A DNA stretch of 64,000 bases from Mesostigma viride (Eukaryota > Streptophyta > Mesostigmatophyceae > Mesostigmatales > Mesostigmataceae). Positions 21,659 to 32,469 of the stretch are shown one piece after another. Made by a program: the position numbers and the translations under genes. The notes below the pieces were generated by a model. The model was not told the DNA's origin, searched no databases, and saw nothing but the letters and a program-made list of their open reading frames with translations. Position 1 is the first letter of the stretch; every line of letters starts with the position of its first letter. The DNA lies in contig RPFO01000502.1 of NCBI GenBank assembly GCA_009746045.1, positions 62,001 through 126,000 of the forward strand. The letters run 5' to 3'.

Positions 21659-24137
21659 CTAGCGTCCGCCGCTAGTGGCACGTCGCTGCGACAGGACTTC
21701 AGTGAAGGCCCTACGCCCCGCGTGGGTCATCTGTGAAGTCATCACCCCAGGGTGCGAACACAGGTCAACCTCAAAAGCCACTTGGTAGGGGGACACCTTC
21801 TGCCGACCCAGCCGGGACAGCTCCACCCACGACCCTCTGGGCCACAGAGACAGGAACCCAGCGAGGTACTGGGGATGGGTGAATAGGAGTGTCAGCGCCG
21901 ACCGATCCACCACCCCACAACGGTGCTCGCGAACAAAGTGCACCCCCATCAGGAAAACCTCCATACGCACGTGATCATCGTTGATCGACACCGTCCGGGC
22001 CCCTACAATATCGGGCGCCACCAGATTAAGAAAGGCACTCCCCTCCGCTGGAGCCACCTTGGGAGGCGTCACCACGTGCCACCCCATCGACCTGATATCG
22101 CCAATCCCACCAGTCTTCGGACCCGAACCGCACAGTATGCCCCACCGCAGGGGAAACGAGGGTCGTCGGGTTGCGGCAGGGGCAGGGGAACCTGGGGCAG
22201 AAAGGTGATCTCTACCTGTTCCCAGTAAGCCCCGCGATCCACAGCGAACCAAGGACCCGCGAAACACCAGAGGAGCAGGTAGGTGCGTACCCGGGGGAAC
22301 CTGAAAAGCCGGAGGTCCCTCGAATGTCACACAAGCTTCTCCGTGCGAGGTCCTGGCCCACCATGTCTCACCACTCTGCCCGGTACCGGCCGTATGAAGT
22401 CCCCAATGACCACTCCTCGATGACCCAGGAGCTCTGGAAGCCGCATCATAGCCCACTGAGGTGGCAGCAGAATGATCGCCTTGACGACCGTGCTGGACCA
22501 TCAGGCGCTGTATCAGGTCCTGTCCGGATTGTACCGCAGCTACGAGCGCTTCCAAGCGCATCACGGGCTCCGCTGGTACCAGAATGCCCGTCCGCTGGGA
22601 CCCTCCGCGCCCGAGGTCGCGTCTCTGCCATGGTGTGTAGGCACGGTTCCTCCGCGGAAGGGTGCGAGGGTCGACCCGACGAAGTGGGCCGGGTGTCCCT
22701 CCGCAGGACGTGGCATTGATGAGCCGGCTGGTGCAGGCCGGGGACGTGGTTCCAGGGAGACTAGGAAGGTAGGCTCCGGTGGTTCCAAGGAGACAAGGAA
22801 GGTAGGCTCCTCTTGGCCCGCATCCGTCGGAGGACCTAAGGGGGCCACAACCGGGGGCTCGCCCCCGGCCGGCTGTTCTGTCCTAGCCGGAGCAGCTCCC
22901 GTCGTATCCGACCGCGGTCGCCGAGACTCTCGCTCCAATTCCACCGCCGACCCCCACGTGCGCTCCCAGTGCCGATCCGCCGGGCGACGAGGTGGTGGTG
23001 ACGCTCGGCGAGCAGGGCGTACCTCCGTTCCCGAGTCCGAACGGGAACGCGAGCGCGATGACGGTGAGGGCGAGCGCCGACGTGCAGGCCGGTCTGGAGC
23101 ACGCCGAGAAGCTGGTTGGCTGCCTCCGCCCCAACCCGTGGACCGCGGGCGAGACCCTCGCCCAGAGGGGCGCCCCCAGCCCATCGCCGGCGGTGGCGCC
23201 TCGAAACGCGTCACAGGACGATGTCCTGCGCCGCCCTCCAAGGAGCCCCCAGAAGGTGGATCCCTTGAAGGGGACGAGGAAGAGGGCGGGGAGGGTAGTC
23301 ATCAGAATCGGAGTCGTCACCCTCGCTCCCATCATCCTGGTCCTCGTCGTCCATCGCCACGATGCGATCCAGGGCCTGCCGTAACGAGTACTGACCCGCG
23401 CGCATACACTTCTCGCCCCGCAACGCCCCTTCAACGGGAGGTATCGAGGAAAGTAGTTCTCCAGATGCTTCCGCACCTCGGGTGGAATTAGGAGGAGCAA
23501 CAGCCGTGGAAATACCAGACCTGCATCCAGCGTGTTCACGCACGCATGACACAGGCACTCCCGCTCATGGGTTTCCCAGTCGATACCGACCACCACGCCG
23601 TCGCGCTCGGCGGTGCGGGTCTCGATCTTGAACCCCACATTTCTCCGCACGAACCATCGAAAATCCTCCAGCTTAGCGGGGCCGACCCGCGCCAGAATGG
23701 AATCGGCGCGGAGATCTGACGGCATCTGGTTACGGCGCCGACGACGCCGCTCCACCAAGTCACCCGCCCGACCATAGTCGCGCACGAACACCGGGGGTTA
23801 ATGTCTCCTCATTCAGCTCCTTCACTAGCTGCAGCGCGCGCGCGTCCGGAGCTTCGGGTCTGGACGACGTCTCGTGCCGGCCACCACCTCCCGAGCCCCC
23901 GGCCCTTGAAGCACCCCTTCGGACTGCAGGCTCTCCGCGAGCTGTCTGCATCCTGTCAACCTGTTCTGGTAGAGGGGCCTCCGGGTAATCTGTCGTGTCC
24001 ATATCCACCAGATCTTCCTCACTCGACTCCCCGTCTACTACCCGGATTCCTGCCTCTACGGCCTCCGCGGCGCTGGCAGAAGTCTGGCTCTGGGAAGCGC
24101 CTCCGCGGCGTCCCCCTGCACGGCCCACACACCACAA
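21659..24137 (-). pseudogene. Accessory protein of gypsy A (3' of integrase), several frames
   Basis: Roughly 800 residues lie in shifted frames: 24137-23791 (acidic, low complexity), 23791-~23470 (globular with a Cys pair, ECLCHACVNTL), 23241-22561 (Pro/Arg/Ser-rich disordered) and 22564-21659 (short coiled coil MRLEALVAAVQSGQDLIQRL, then a C-terminal domain). The C-terminal domain matches gypsy B and C around LSLWPRGSWVELS and QVAFEVD. It lies downstream of the chromodomain and upstream of the polypurine tract, where envelope-like genes sit in some elements. I see no signal peptide or clear membrane span, so env is not supported. Function unknown. Confidence 0.7.
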
Positions 24138-24217
24138 GCCAAGGCGTTAGTCGGCGTGTACCTGTACCCGGCTCACACCTCACTCTCACCCTACACCGTA
24201 CACCGTTATACCGCCTA

Positions 24218-27200
24218 TTAATGCAACTGGTGTGTCTTCTTGTATGCTTCCAATAAGCGGGCGCAACCCGCTAACTCAGTAGGGGTGCGCCAGGAGTCCT
24301 CCGACTCATGCTGCGCGAATCGCCATCGCACACGGTACTGTCGCTGGGTCCCCCGACCTCGTTTGACATCTCGGTGTCCCACGATCGCAGCCACCTCATC
24401 CTCCTGTTCCCCGTGTCCGGATTGAACTCCAACGGGGCCGGGGGATTGACCCTACCCTGAATGGTGTTCTGGTGGTACAACTTGAGCTGGTCACGATGGA
24501 AACGGTTGGACGTGAGGTTCCATGACACCGGGACGTCCACCTGGAACATGACGTCGTCAAACTTGGTGAGAACCTTGTAGGGGCCCAGGAACATGGGACG
24601 AAGCTTAGTCTTCAGCTCCTTCTCCACCTTGTGTGAGAATCGTCCGATCTGTGGGCCCTCCACCAGGACCCAATCGCCCACCTCAATGGACGGCGCCCGG
24701 TTATCCCGCTTGCCGGCTGTCCTCTCCAGATACCGCTCGGTCGCGGCGCGGTAGCCCTGGACTGCACTGTTATGAGCCTGGTGCATCCGCTGCAGCAAGC
24801 GATCAACCCCCTGGCGTGTGTCCAGCTTGACCTGATCCTCTCCCCGTTCGGGGCTCATAAGCAGGTCGGGAGGCGTGAGAGGGTGCCTGCCAGAGTTGAG
24901 GAAAAAGGGGGTAAATCCGTGGGCGGCCTGGGGAGCATTGTTCAGGGAGAACTCCACCAAGCCCAGAAGTTCCTCCCAATTGCTGCCCACCGCGTCGGTG
25001 TAGTGTCGCATGGTCTCTTGCACTGTGCGGTTCAACCGCTCCACCAGATGTGACGACGAACTGTGGTAGGCCGTGCCCAGCGACACCTTGGTGCCCAGCC
25101 GTTCGAAAACTCCTGCCAGAATTTGGCCGTGAAGAGCTTGTCGCGGTCGGAGATGAACTGTCGGCTGAGCCCGTGGAACCGGAACACGTGCGTCAGGTAT
25201 ATCTTGGCGCACTCCTCCGCAGTGAGGTCGGCCGGACACGGGGCCAAGTGACACATGCGCGTCAGGCGGTCCACGAACACCAGGACCATGCTGTTGCCGC
25301 TCTTCGCCTTCTTGAACGGGCCGATGAAGTCCATCATGATAGAATCCCAAGGACCCATCGGATCAGGTAACGTCTTGGGGACGGCTTGCGAGCCCGTGTT
25401 CCTGGACTTCATGATCTGGCACGAGGGGCACTGGCGCACATATGTCTCAATATACTCCTTCATCCCTGGCCAGTAGAAATGTTTGCGGGCCCGAGGATAA
25501 AGACGGTGGCTTCCTTGATGTCCGCCTAGAAGCGAATCGTGGAGCTCGTGAAGCAAGGCGGCCCTACAAAGCTCCGGGACATACAGCCGCCATTCCTCCG
25601 GCTGGACTCACGAACAGGCGTCCATCCTGGAACTTGCAAGGGTAGGCACCCATCTGCTGGGGATGCGCCCGGATGGCTTCAAGCGCCGCTTCCTCCGTGA
25701 CCGTGAAACGACTGATCATCGTCTCCAGGTCCGACGTGACTGTGAACGCGTCCGCGGCCGGTCTGTCTCCGCACTCGCCTGGTTGACGAATTCGGAGAAG
25801 ACTGTGGGCGGGCCGATCGGCTGAAGCTGAAAAATTCCCTGGGGCGGCACCACATGGCTAAGGGGCATGCGCATATGCGATCCCTCCCCCTCCCCGGGGG
25901 CGTCCACGTCCTCGTGGGCACTCGTCTCCTCCAAGAGAGGTGACAAGTCATCGCTGGTGGTGTGTCCCAGATGAAACAGGTGGCGGGCCCGGGGAGACCG
26001 TGGCTCCGCGCCGTAGGCGGTCCCCGGGGCGGCCACTGGTACGCAAGTGGTATGAAGCACATCCATGTCCTCGTAGAACCAATAGTCCGCCCGTCGCGAA
26101 AGGGCGTCTGGCACCACGTTGTCCGCGCCCTTGACGTATTGGATCTTGAATGGCGCAAACTGTGACAAGTACTCCATCCACCGCGCTTGGCGGGGCGTCA
26201 GGTTGGGCTGCACCAGGAGGTGGGTGAGCGGCCGGTGGTCGGTGTGGATCACCAGGCGGTGGGGGTCGAGATCCCCCTGCTCACTAATGGCCACCGAAAA
26301 CTGGGCCCCCAGAAGATGATGACGCCACGTGTGGCAGCTGTAGACTACTGCCAGAAGCTCCTGCTGATGCACTGGGTAATTCCGCTCCGCCGGAATCATT
26401 GTGCGTGAGATATACTCGATGGGCTGAAGACCCTTGCCTTGGTCCTGCAGGAGGACACCCCCGATGGCCACCTTGCTGGCGTCCGTAGCCACGACGAAAG
26501 GAAGGGCCGGGTCCGGCAGGATAAGGACTGGTGCTGTGGTGAGGTGGCGCTTAAGCGCCTCAAAAGCCTGTTGGCACTGCTCAGCCCAGAGGAACGGGGT
26601 ACCCTTCTTGAGAAGAGCGTTGATCGGGCGGCGATGGTGGCAAACCGCGGGATGAACCGTCGGTAGTAAGATGCCAATCCCAGGAAGCTGCGCACCCCCT
26701 TCACGTCCGTAGGGACAGGCCATTGCTGGACGGACTCGATCTTCTCGGGTCGGTCGCGATGCCGTCTGCGGACAAGGTATGGCCCAGAAACGGCACGCAG
26801 CGGCCGGCGCGCACCTTGGCTTTCCGCGCCGAAAGGTGCTCATCCTCCATGATCTGCAGCACGGCGTCCACATCCTCTAGGTGCTCCTCGAACGTCTTGG
26901 AGTACACCAGGATGTCGTCCAGATACGCCAGCGCGCACGTGCGCTTGTAGGTCCAGGGCGGGCGCGCCCCCTTCTGCGGGTCCGCCAGGTCCTGGGAGAC
27001 CTGCGGCAAGTGGGCTGTGCCCATCACCGGACGGAGGATATCATTCATCAGCATCTGGAAGGACGCCGGCGAATTGCACAGCCCCATTGCCGCCACCCGA
27101 AACTGATAGTGACCGAAGGGCGTAGCGAACGCGGTCTTGTGGCAGTCTTCTGGCGCGATGCGCAGCTGCCAAAACCCGTCCGCACAGTCGATGACGGTGA

Positions 27201-28156
27201 AACACGTGGCCCCCTGGACACGGTTGAAGATGTCGTCGATCCGCGGTAGAGGATACCGGGACTTGACGGTGATGGCGTTCAGCTTCCGGTAATCCGTCAC
27301 CAGACGCCACTTGCCTCCTGGCTTGGGAACGAGCAGCACGCCCGCTGAGAAGGGGCTGTTGCTGGGTTCAATGAGCCCGCGTCGAGCAGTGAAATGAGGA
27401 TCTTCTTGAGCTCCACCAGCTCGACTGGGCCCATGCGGTACATGGGAGACACGGTAGGACCGGAACCCTCCTGGAGCTGGACACGGTGCAACACCGATCG
27501 ATTGGGAGGGAACTGGGGGTGCGATCCGCAAAAAGGGTAGTGCGCTTCTCCAGGACGGCATTGAACCGCGCCAGCTCATCCGGTGTGAATCCGGCACCAA
27601 TCTCGTTAAGCAGAGCCTGAGTGCTATCCAGGTCTATGCGATACATCGCGTACTCCTTGCCCTTCCGAAGCTGGCGCGCCAGCGTCTTGCTACTCATCAG
27701 GATCTGGGACGCTGGTCGAGGCCCGTCCGCCGAGCGCTCGTGTGTAATGTTATGGACCTCCGCGGCCTGTGCCCTATACTCGCTGTCAGGGCACCAGAAT
27801 GAACCATCCGGAAACCAAACTACCCGCCGGCGCACACTGATGTCCACATCCTGCTTGTCCAGCCAGTCCACTCCAATGATGATGTCGGCAGCGCCCAGCG
27901 GCGCAATAGTCGCCACCAGGTCCACCGGCGTGCCCTGCAGCACACCCTTGATGTCTGCTAGGCCCGGCGATTGGTGTCGCCGACCGTCTGAGTAGGTGAC
28001 ATAGACTGCCGTGGTGTGAGGCCGGGGTACCAGGCCCAGCCGACGCACCAGGGCCTCGTTGATGAAGGACGTGGAGGCGCCGGTGTCGACCAGGAACTTC
28101 ACGTCCATGATCGTTTTCTCCTTCAAATACGGATCAAGGACGGTGGGAGGGACCAA
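24218..28156 (-). pseudogene. pol: Pol of gypsy A: protease, RT, RNase H, integrase, chromodomain
   Basis: The Ty3 order is read across frames. Protease: FLVDTGASTSFI near 28090 and DIIIGVDWL. RT: VTDYRKLN, FTVIDCADGFWQL, and catalytic AYLDDILVYS near 26920. RNase [42 protein letters not shown]. Integrase: zinc motif H..H..CPSC, then catalytic D (MMDFIGPF), D (FISDRDKL), E (SHLVERLNR), and a GPY-like module (LGPYKVL). A chromodomain (IVGHRDVKRGRGTQRQYRV, RWRF) follows in a shifted frame near 24400-24260, ending at the stop at 24218. Chromodomains direct chromovirus integration to marked chromatin. At least five frame changes are needed. Confidence 0.88.
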
Positions 28157-28435
28157 TAACCCTCCGCTGAAAAGAAACAGATGCCGCGAATCTCCTGAGA
28201 TGCACGCGCCGCCGGTTGGGAGGCGCGTCTGCGGCCACGTTATTGACGTCTACCTCTACTCTAGTTGACTCCGCGTCTGGGCTACCATCTGATTTTTCTA
28301 TCCTATCCCCTACCCCGGGACCCAAGCCCATGGGCAGGGCTACTACTCCCGAGGAGCGGTGGGACGGGAGGCCGCCTCGCCCGACCACCCGCCCTCTTCC
28401 CCCCCTCCTCCTCTTCGTCAGCCCCCTCCTCGTCG

Positions 28436-30243
28436 TCATACTCGTAGCCAGCCACTGCCTGCGTTTGGCCGGAAGAGGAGGACTGTCGCCGCGCCTCCAT
28501 CTCGTTGACCGCACGCAACACACCCTTGGTAGAGCTGGTCGCGGGTGGTCGCGGCTGCTGGTACTGCGTCGGGCCTGTCTGGCGTGCTGCAGGCGAGCCG
28601 CACGCTCACCCGCGTTGCGGGGTCGATCCCGAGGACCGGAGGAGTCGGGGCGGCTGCCGAAGGCCGGGCCGGAGAAACGAACACTGGGTGTCCCTCTCCT
28701 GTCCCACGACTGGCGTTCTTGCCCCGGAGCTTGGGGCAGTCGCGCTTGAGGTGCCCCACCTCGCTGCACATGAAGCAGCGCGCCTTGCTAGCGTCGATCG
28801 CGTTGACGCCAGGTCAGTGTAGCCCTCGTCAGGGTCGTCGAGGTACTCGTCCTCCTCCTCGCCGGCGAAATCAGTGGAGTACATCTGGTTCACCCGTCGC
28901 GGGGGAGCAGGTCTGAAGAAACGGCGCACCGAGGGTGCGCGCCCGCGAGCCACCACGTCGGCCACCTGCAGAAGGTATCTCTGGATATTCAGGATGTCCC
29001 ACTCCTTCCAGGGGACCTCAGCGTAGTGTTTGAATACCTCGTCCTGCAGCTCGGGGCTGAGCGCCTCGATGAATCTGATCTTGTACTCGTACCAGGTCAT
29101 GTCGGTTAGATAAGCGGCGCTGGACTCAAACTTGGACAGAAACTCGCGATATGGGGTGGTCCCCTGGCGCAGCTTGCCGAAAGCGATCCGCTCGTGGAGC
29201 TCCGCGTCTGGGGGTATCAGCTTGCGGCGCACCCGGTCCATCAGCTCCTCCACGGTTTGCGGGTATGACTGGGATGCGATGCTCTCACAGTTCAGGATGC
29301 TCACCACCGAGGGGTCCATGCAGGTGTTGACCACGTGGGGATCAAATCACAGGTGGCCAGTTCCCAGCTGTTGTGATTGCACCAAACGGTATACTGCTGT
29401 TGCCACATGCGTCCCCATTCGTCGACCTCTCGCGGTTTCATATCCGCGTGCAGCTTGGGTACATTCTTGAAGGTAGGCATCGGTGGGGCCTTTATCGTGT
29501 TAAGCTTAGGCCCACCGACCTCTCTGTAGGAGATGGAGCCGAATGCTGGAGGCTGCGACCGCGGGAGAGATCCGGATCTGTCCGGTGTGCCGTGTGTCCG
29601 GCGCACCTGTACCGACGAGGGGTGTTCGTACCCGGGTCATCCAGTGCCACCCTGCTGAAATTCAGGTTACCACGGCGCAGGCGAAGGGACCACGCTACTG
29701 TCAAGCGCCCGTAGACGCTGCGGTTGAGGTGCCGGGCGCTGGGCTGGCGGTGAGTCTCCTCGTCGCGGGTGGTGACACTGCTCCGGGTCTCCCCTGGGCT
29801 GGTCCGTGGTCTATGAACCAACGGGCGGGCCCTGCGTGACAGATCCCTCGTCCGCCTCGTTAGTCCCTTCCAGGTCATCGAACTCGCCATCTGCCCCTGG
29901 GCCTCCCCTTCCTCGTCCGAATACCATAGCGCGTGGGTAACAGGGACGTGCTGCCGAAGGACACTCTGCGTCTGCCCCGGTGTGGGGGCCCGGTGGAGGT
30001 CTCTGGGGCCGCCCCCGACCTGCCCAAGGATGCGTTGGCCGCCCGGTGACTGGCTGCTGCTGGCGGTAGTGCAGGGTATCTCCATTCTCGTCTCCCTGCT
30101 GCTCTGGATCCGGTGGTAGCCATTGTGGTCTCGTCTGGGGTTGTTGCTGCTGCATCCGGGGTTGCTGCTGTTGCCATTGCTGCTGTGGTGACCGTTGCTG
30201 CTGCTGATGCTGTTGCTGCTGTTGCTGCTGCTGCGGTTGCTGC

Positions 30244-30299
<56 letters not shown>

Positions 30300-30665
30300 T
30301 TGCTGTTGCTGCTGTTGCTGCTGCTGCTGTTGCTGCTGCTGTTGCTGCTGCTGTTGCTGCTGCTGCGAGTACTCTTGGAGCCTCTCTCGGTCGTTCCTGT
30401 CATCTCCCTGCCTGGGTAAGGCGTCTATATTGTCCCCATCCGCTGGGAACCTAGGGTTCTGATCTCTGGATCGTGGGGAGCCTTCCGCAGGTCTCTCCAT
30501 GACCTCACCTGTATCTGTCCCTGCTTGGACGTGCAGTGGTACCTCTATACCCTCTGTACCGTGCTCGTGGTTGTCTACCGGTTCTATCTCTGTATTCTCT
30601 AGATCTCGTTCTCTAGTCTCTTCCTCTGTATCTCTGGCGTTCCTTGTTTGGGACCGTGTGGGCAT
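28436..30665 (-). pseudogene. gag: Gag of gypsy A, polyQ-rich, frameshifted
   Basis: Starts ATG at 30665. Residues ~100-185 are a near-continuous polyglutamine tract encoded by CAG/CAA. The frame then changes at about 29890, 29610 and 29330. The capsid-type region is at 29520-28950 (PPMPTFKNVPKLHADMKPRE, FGKLRQGTTPYREFLSKFES, RFIEALSPELQDEVFKHYAE). A CCHC zinc knuckle, CSEVGHLKRDCPKL, lies near 28765. These blocks align by order and motif with gypsy B gag (LFANLPKLDVKSTPQQF, FGTLQQGTKSFKEYMKEFDA, CYHCKEVGHLKRECPKF), so they are homologous. Gag forms the particle and packages RNA. Confidence 0.82.
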
Positions 30666-30797
30666 GGTGCTCGTACCGGTACCTTACACTGCAGGCAACA
30701 CCTCCCCAGGAAGGAAGAGAGAGCAAGAGAGAGAGCAACCACGTGCTATAGAGCTATAACTATAGAACCTAATACTACTCCCTAGTAATGGTCTCCT

Positions 30798-31136
30798 CTA
30801 CTGCTTGCTAGGGCCAATGGTCAGCTGAGAGAAAGTCACTGTAACTGCTGTCCCCTCCCCCTGACTGCTGAGTGTGGGTGGCTTGGAGCATTCACGTGTG
30901 ACGTGCATCCCCTCAGGCAATGGCATGTGTTCCCTAACAAACCTATCTGCATCTGTAATGTTATCAAACCCTTTCCACTTAGCACTAGAGCCTTGGGACA
31001 ATATCTTATCTTTAATATGCTCCTCACAAGTCTTCCAGCTGTAGAATATAGCAGGCCTACCCTTATCCCCGTCGTGAGCTACTGCGTAGTAAGGAAATCC
31101 AGACTGTCCACCCTTGTTTATTTTACGTCGTGGCAT
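30798..31136 (-). CDS. Small first ORF of gypsy A: RNase H1 N-terminal / Cauli_VI-like domain
   Basis: An intact 112-codon ORF from ATG 31136, upstream of gag. Residues 15-67 fit the RNase H1 hybrid-binding domain, also found in caulimovirus P6/TAV: YYAV at 16-19, P28-A-I-F, the key SW at 33-34, C37, AKWKGF at 52-57 and D62-A63 before FV. In RNase H1 this fold binds RNA:DNA hybrids; in CaMV P6 it belongs to the translational transactivator region. No RNase H catalytic part is attached. Gypsy B has an equivalent ORF in the same place. Role here unknown: hybrid binding or reinitiation on a polycistronic RNA are inferences. Confidence 0.75.
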   Translation of the reverse strand: MPRRKINKGGQSGFPYYAVAHDGDKGRPAIFYSWKTCEEHIKDKILSQGSSAKWKGFDNITDADRFVREHMPLPEGMHVTRECSKPPTLSSQGEGTAVTVTFSQLTIGPSKQ

Positions 31137-31881
31137 GTTACATCATAGTCTGGCAGCGGCTTGCAAGCAAGAGAGAAAGGGGAAACCCAGGCTACCTCTA
31201 ATGCAGTGACCTTAAACAAACGAGGAGAGAGCACGGAGTGTATCACAGCACACGCCCGAGCCTTCCGCAGGAACGGGCTATACGCACACACGGAGGTAAA
31301 CACCGTCAACACAGTCGGCAACAGCCAGACGGTATCCACCCCCACGACCCCTTGCAGGTCAAACAACGAATGTCCGTCTCCGCGACGTCCATGGGCACCA
31401 ACAACATTTACAACCTATAGAGGCACAACATATAACATAAACCCCCTGCGCGCGCGTTCCCGGATAGAGAGCAAGCTCGCCAGCTAGCCTTCAGCAGGCA
31501 TAGCTTTGTAAAGAAAGAATTCTAACTAGGGGACGTACCATCTTCGATGACGTTAAACCCTCCTGAGCTGGCCGCCACCCGGTGTCGTTGAAGGCAAGCC
31601 CTGGCCGCCACTAGGTGTCGTTGAAAACAGGAGAGCTGAACGCTATCGTTGACAGCACCTCACCACAGGACTATTGCTAGCCCCGCCGAGTATCCCAGAC
31701 TGGCCGCTTGCTGCCTAGGTCGTCGTTGAATCCCTTTACGGGCTGGCCGCCGGCCTGACAGCAATCGTTGAATTCCGGAACCTCTACCTACGCCAAGCTT
31801 CGTCTTGGTATCCTAATTGGCTCACTAACCCTCTCCGCGAGAGTTAGCTAACCTTTCCAGCACATTTCCTCCGATAACCAG
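31137..31881 (-). other. Leader of gypsy A with short repeats
   Basis: About 745 bp between the 5' LTR and the first ORF. 31560-31780 repeats CTGGCCGCC...GTCGTTGA several times. No conserved ORF seen. Confidence 0.5.
31866..31880 (-). other. Candidate primer-binding site of gypsy A
   Basis: On the minus strand TGGTTATCGGAGGAA begins one base inside the 5' LTR. Its complement TTCCTCCGATAACCA ends in CCA like a tRNA 3' end. It is not the common initiator-Met site TGGTATCAGAGC. Confidence 0.55.
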
Positions 31882-32464
31882 TGTTACGTCCCTGCCCAGA
31901 CTCACCTAGCCTGAGCTACGTAGCGAAAGACCCTCCTTGCCGAATTAGGAATAATTCAAGATAGCCTAAAGTAGGTTGCGCTTCACGACGTGAGTCGTGA
32001 GATATCTGGCATCACGGCTTAATGCCAAGCTAATTAGTTCACACTTATATTGGCTAGCAATACCAATTACAAATGGATAATGCCCCGGGCTCAATGTGTA
32101 GGCGTATTCGCACTTATCATTCATTAAACCAAGAGGACGAGACTCTCGTCCTCGGACCAATTTAACCTAGGTTGGTGGCGGCGCAGATACACGCCAATTT
32201 CCCTAGAACAATCCGAGTCACTCATTCCACGTAGGATCCGGGCCGACATCGACCCTCAACTATAGGATCCACGCCTAGAACTACTGACGGACTCAGAACT
32301 GGCGCGGCGCCACAGCGCCGGCCCCTAAAAGGACAACCTAGGACCAAAATAACTAGTCCAATTCACACAATAGCCAAGGTCCATAAAACCCAAGTCCAAT
32401 AGACCAAACAGCCTTAGTAATTTATTCCATTGTTACGTCCGACCAAAAGGGCAGGGACGTAACA
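31882..32464 (-). repeat. 5' LTR of gypsy A
   Basis: 583 bp, nearly identical to 20857-21440: one base missing in the CTTGCCG(G)AATTAGG segment and one T/G difference in GGTTGG(T/G)GGCGGCG-type sequence. Confidence 0.95.
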
Positions 32465-32469
32465 CTGAG

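Larger units (their letters stand above)
20857..32464 (-). mobile_element. Ty3-type chromovirus 'gypsy A', complete with TSD
   Basis: LTRs at 20857-21440 (3' LTR) and 31882-32464 (5' LTR) differ by one indel and one noticed substitution. The 5-bp target duplication is CTGAG (20852-20856 and 32465-32469). On the minus strand the order is 5' LTR, candidate primer site, leader with short repeats, small RNase H1-N-like ORF, gag, pol with chromodomain, accessory protein, polypurine tract, 3' LTR. Length is 11.6 kb. Gag, pol and accessory frames contain several shifts despite the young LTRs. Confidence 0.95.

Noticed and set aside
21659-24137. Accessory gene as an envelope (env) gene
   Set aside because: Position fits, but there is no signal peptide, no clear membrane anchor and no furin-like site; unknown function is the honest call.
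30113-30454. Poly-Leu and poly-Ala/Val ORFs on the plus strand
   Set aside because: Antisense shadows of the CAG/CTG repeat that encodes polyQ in gypsy A gag on the minus strand.
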